A stretch of 8,412 nt of DNA from Planctomycetales bacterium 4484_123 (GTDB taxonomy: Bacteria > Planctomycetota > Phycisphaerae > SM23-33): assembly GCA_002049885.1 (NCBI GenBank), contig MVCS01000040.1, positions 1-8,412 on the forward strand, in the 5' to 3' direction. Both the position numbers and the translations under genes were made by a program. The notes under the pieces are model-generated. The model saw only the letters and a list, made by a program, of their open reading frames with translations, was not told the origin of the DNA and made no database searches. Below are positions 7,198-8,412 of the stretch, piece after piece. The number at the start of each line of letters is the position of its first letter. Within the stretch, counting starts at the first letter, position 1.

Positions 7198-8034
7198 TCA
7201 ATCGGGCCACTCGCCGGTGAAGACCTCCTCGGCTGGGCCGGTGAGGTACACGTGGCCGTCGGCTTCGCGCCATTCCAACTGCAGGTCGCCGCCGGGCAGG
7301 TGGGCGGTGATTTTTCGTTCGGTCCGGCCGGTCAGGACGCCGGCGACGCACACGGCCGAGGCACCCGTGCCGCAGGCCAGCGTGGCCCCGCTGCCGCGCT
7401 CCCAGGTGCGCATGGTGACCTCGCTGGGGCAGTGGGGCTGGACGAAGTGGACGTTGATGCGCTCGGGGAACAGCGGGTGTCGTTCGATGGCCGGGCCGAC
7501 CTCCCCCAGGGGCACGGCGGCGACGTCATCGACGTAGATCACCGCGTGCGGGTTGCCCATGGACAGGCAGGTCATCTGGTAGGTGCGTCGTCCGGCGGTG
7601 ATGGGCGTGTTGACCACGCGCTCGCCGGGGACCCGGACGGGGACGTCGGCCGGCTTGAGCAGCGGGGTGCCCATGTCCACGGTGGCGGCGGTTACCTTGC
7701 CGGGTGCATCCAGCGCCAGGTGGACGGTCTTGATGCCGGCGGCGGTCTCCACTTGCAGGGGGTTGGCATCGCAGAGGCCGTGATCGTGGACGTACTTGGC
7801 CAGGCAGCGGATGCCGTTGCCGCACATTTCCGCCTCGGAACCGTCGGCGTTGAACATTCGCATGCGCACGTCGGCCGAGGCCGAGGGCAGGATGAGGATG
7901 AGGCCATCGGCGCCGACCCCGAAGTGGCGGTCCGATATCCGCCGGGCCAGTTCCGACGGGTCGGCTACCTGCTGCTGGAAGCAGTCCACGTACACATAGT
8001 CGTTGCCGATGCCCTGCATCTTCACGAAACGCAT
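7198..8034 (-). CDS. dapF: Diaminopimelate epimerase DapF
   Basis: Cytoplasmic, cofactor-independent epimerase that interconverts LL- and meso-diaminopimelate, supplying lysine and peptidoglycan precursors. The 278-residue length is normal for the family. It opens with MRFVKMQGIGNDYVYVD, the classic DapF start, containing substrate-binding Asn11. The two catalytic cysteines are present: Cys71 in MCGNGIR and Cys221 in ACGTGASAV. Other expected residues are GVGADG (40-44), Asn62 (FNADGSEAEM), Asn161 (GNPHAV), Asn194 (RINVHFV) and Glu212-Arg213 (WERGSGAT). The ATG at 8034 has a good Shine-Dalgarno, GAGGTG, four bases upstream. The neighbours do not belong to lysine synthesis: a broken unrelated gene lies upstream and a membrane operon downstream behind a 253-base spacer, so dapF is probably its own transcription unit. 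No defects seen. Confidence 0.98.
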   Translation of the reverse strand: MRFVKMQGIGNDYVYVDCFQQQVADPSELARRISDRHFGVGADGLILILPSASADVRMRMFNADGSEAEMCGNGIRCLAKYVHDHGLCDANPLQVETAAGIKTVHLALDAPGKVTAATVDMGTPLLKPADVPVRVPGERVVNTPITAGRRTYQMTCLSMGNPHAVIYVDDVAAVPLGEVGPAIERHPLFPERINVHFVQPHCPSEVTMRTWERGSGATLACGTGASAVCVAGVLTGRTERKITAHLPGGDLQLEWREADGHVYLTGPAEEVFTGEWPD

Positions 8035-8038
8035 GTAA

Positions 8039-8044
8039 CACCTC
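8039..8044 (-). promoter_or_regulatory. Shine-Dalgarno of dapF
   Basis: GAGGTG on the minus strand, four bases before the ATG at 8034. It supports that start codon, which also gives the canonical DapF N-terminus. Confidence 0.8.
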
Positions 8045-8083
8045 GGCTCAGATCACGATTCGCCTGCCGCGCCACGAACTTGC

Positions 8084-8119
8084 GGGTTCACGAAGTCCAT
8101 GGGTTCACGCATTCACGGG
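8084..8119. repeat. Short degenerate GGGTTCACG repeats in the spacer upstream of dapF
   Basis: GGGTTCACG occurs at 8084-8092 and again at 8101-8109, a 17-base period, followed directly by the related CATTCACGG (8110-8118). They lie in the 116-base spacer between the stop of the broken gene and dapF. The function is unknown. They may be the remnant of a small intergenic repeat family or simply low-complexity sequence; two exact copies are too few to decide. Confidence 0.4.
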
Positions 8120-8150
8120 ATCAGAGGTTTTCCGGCCTTCCCGGCCCTTG

Positions 8151-8412
8151 TTATGGCGTGGCTCCTTTGCGTCTGACCACCACCAGGCAGCCGCTGCGGC
8201 GGATGGGGACCTTGGGTATCAGCAGCAGGTTTGTACTTGTCCGCCGTGATTTCGCCGGCGGCCTCGGTCTTGGGGGCGTCGAAGGATTTTATCTCGTATA
8301 TGAACTTTTGTGAACTTCTGGCCGGCCTTGACTTTCATCTTCTGGAGGTTGCGCGGGGTGATGTCCACCACGTAGTCCTCTTCCTCACCTTCGTTGGCGG
8401 CGTGGATGATGG
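8151..8412 (-). pseudogene. C-terminal fragment of an unrecognised, possibly secreted protein, broken by two frameshifts
   Basis: The fragment enters from the right edge reading HAANEGEEEDYVVDITPRNL then QKMKVKAGQKF. A 10-base insertion shifts the frame, and sense resumes one frame over as FIYEIKSFDAPKTEAAGEI then TADKY. A further +1 shift near 8230 leads to LLLIPKVPIRRSGCLVVVRR and a TAA at 8153-8151. If uncorrected, the entering frame stops early at TGA 8221-8219. Joined up, the pieces form a plausible beta-rich domain (DVTPR..QK.K.KAG..F...GEITADKYG.L) resembling C-terminal tails I associate with planctomycete secreted hydrolase-like proteins. The family cannot be named with confidence, and the catalytic part, if any, lies outside the window. 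The stop is 116 bases from dapF. Pseudogene or sequencing/assembly error are both possible; the duplication favours a real mutation. Confidence 0.6.
8301..8320. repeat. Imperfect 10-bp tandem duplication causing a frameshift
   Basis: TGAACTTTTG (8301-8310) is immediately followed by TGAACTTCTG (8311-8320), identical at nine of ten positions. Removing one unit restores a continuous, protein-like frame across the site (KAGQKF into IYEIKSF on the minus strand). This is the signature of a slipped-strand or tandem duplication event rather than a single-base read error. Confidence 0.7.

Noticed and set aside
4626..7220. An 864-codon open frame on the plus strand
   Set aside because: Antisense to the polytopic membrane protein; the His/Gln/Pro-rich product mirrors third-position GC bias and shows no domain or ribosome-site support.
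8131..8150. Possible terminator after the broken gene (GGCC/CCGG dyads)
   Set aside because: The stems are four bases long and overlapping, with no T run; GC-rich background explains them.
6871..8313. A 480-codon open frame on the plus strand over dapF
   Set aside because: dapF is certain on the other strand, with catalytic motifs. The antisense product is Gly/Ala/Val/His-rich and featureless.

Overview
The window is a GC-rich stretch in which every gene I can support lies on the minus strand, so it is read here from right to left. The gene content suggests a planctomycete-type bacterium (Planctomycetota, perhaps Phycisphaerae) or a near relative. The clues are the GC-rich codon use and two protein types I associate with that group: a DUF6785/DUF6784-like polytopic membrane protein, and a giant FtsX-type permease with a periplasmic PA plus M28-like head. 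This placement is inference from remembered family patterns, not a database result.

Layout in transcription order: (1) 8412-8151, the C-terminal end of an unrecognised, possibly secreted protein. It is broken by two frameshifts, one caused by an imperfect 10-bp tandem duplication. (2) 8150-8035, a short spacer with small GGGTTCACG repeats and a good Shine-Dalgarno for the next gene. (3) 8034-7198, an intact dapF (diaminopimelate epimerase) with both catalytic cysteines. (4) 7197-6945, a spacer with a plausible sigma70-like promoter and a 13-bp perfect palindrome on its -35 element. (5) 6944-4584, a 786-residue polytopic membrane protein. (6) 4587 to the left edge, a giant gene of more than 1,500 codons that overlaps the previous one by 4 bases (GTGA) and runs out of the window. 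It reads as lipoprotein-like signal, Cys cluster, PA-like domain, degenerate M28 peptidase-like domain, a large unknown region, a TPR-like helix pair, three extra membrane helices, then an FtsX/MacB-like permease domain.

The membrane protein and the giant permease look like one translationally coupled unit, probably a cell-envelope transport or export machine. No ATPase gene is visible, and one might lie beyond the left edge. dapF is a housekeeping lysine/peptidoglycan gene and is probably separate. The giant permease carries a break near position 235-255. The frame changes there and the second permease helix, with the REIG-type segment that normally follows it, seems to be missing, which points to an internal deletion of about 40 codons rather than a single-base slip. 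I found no RNA genes, CRISPR arrays, insertion sequences or strong terminators.
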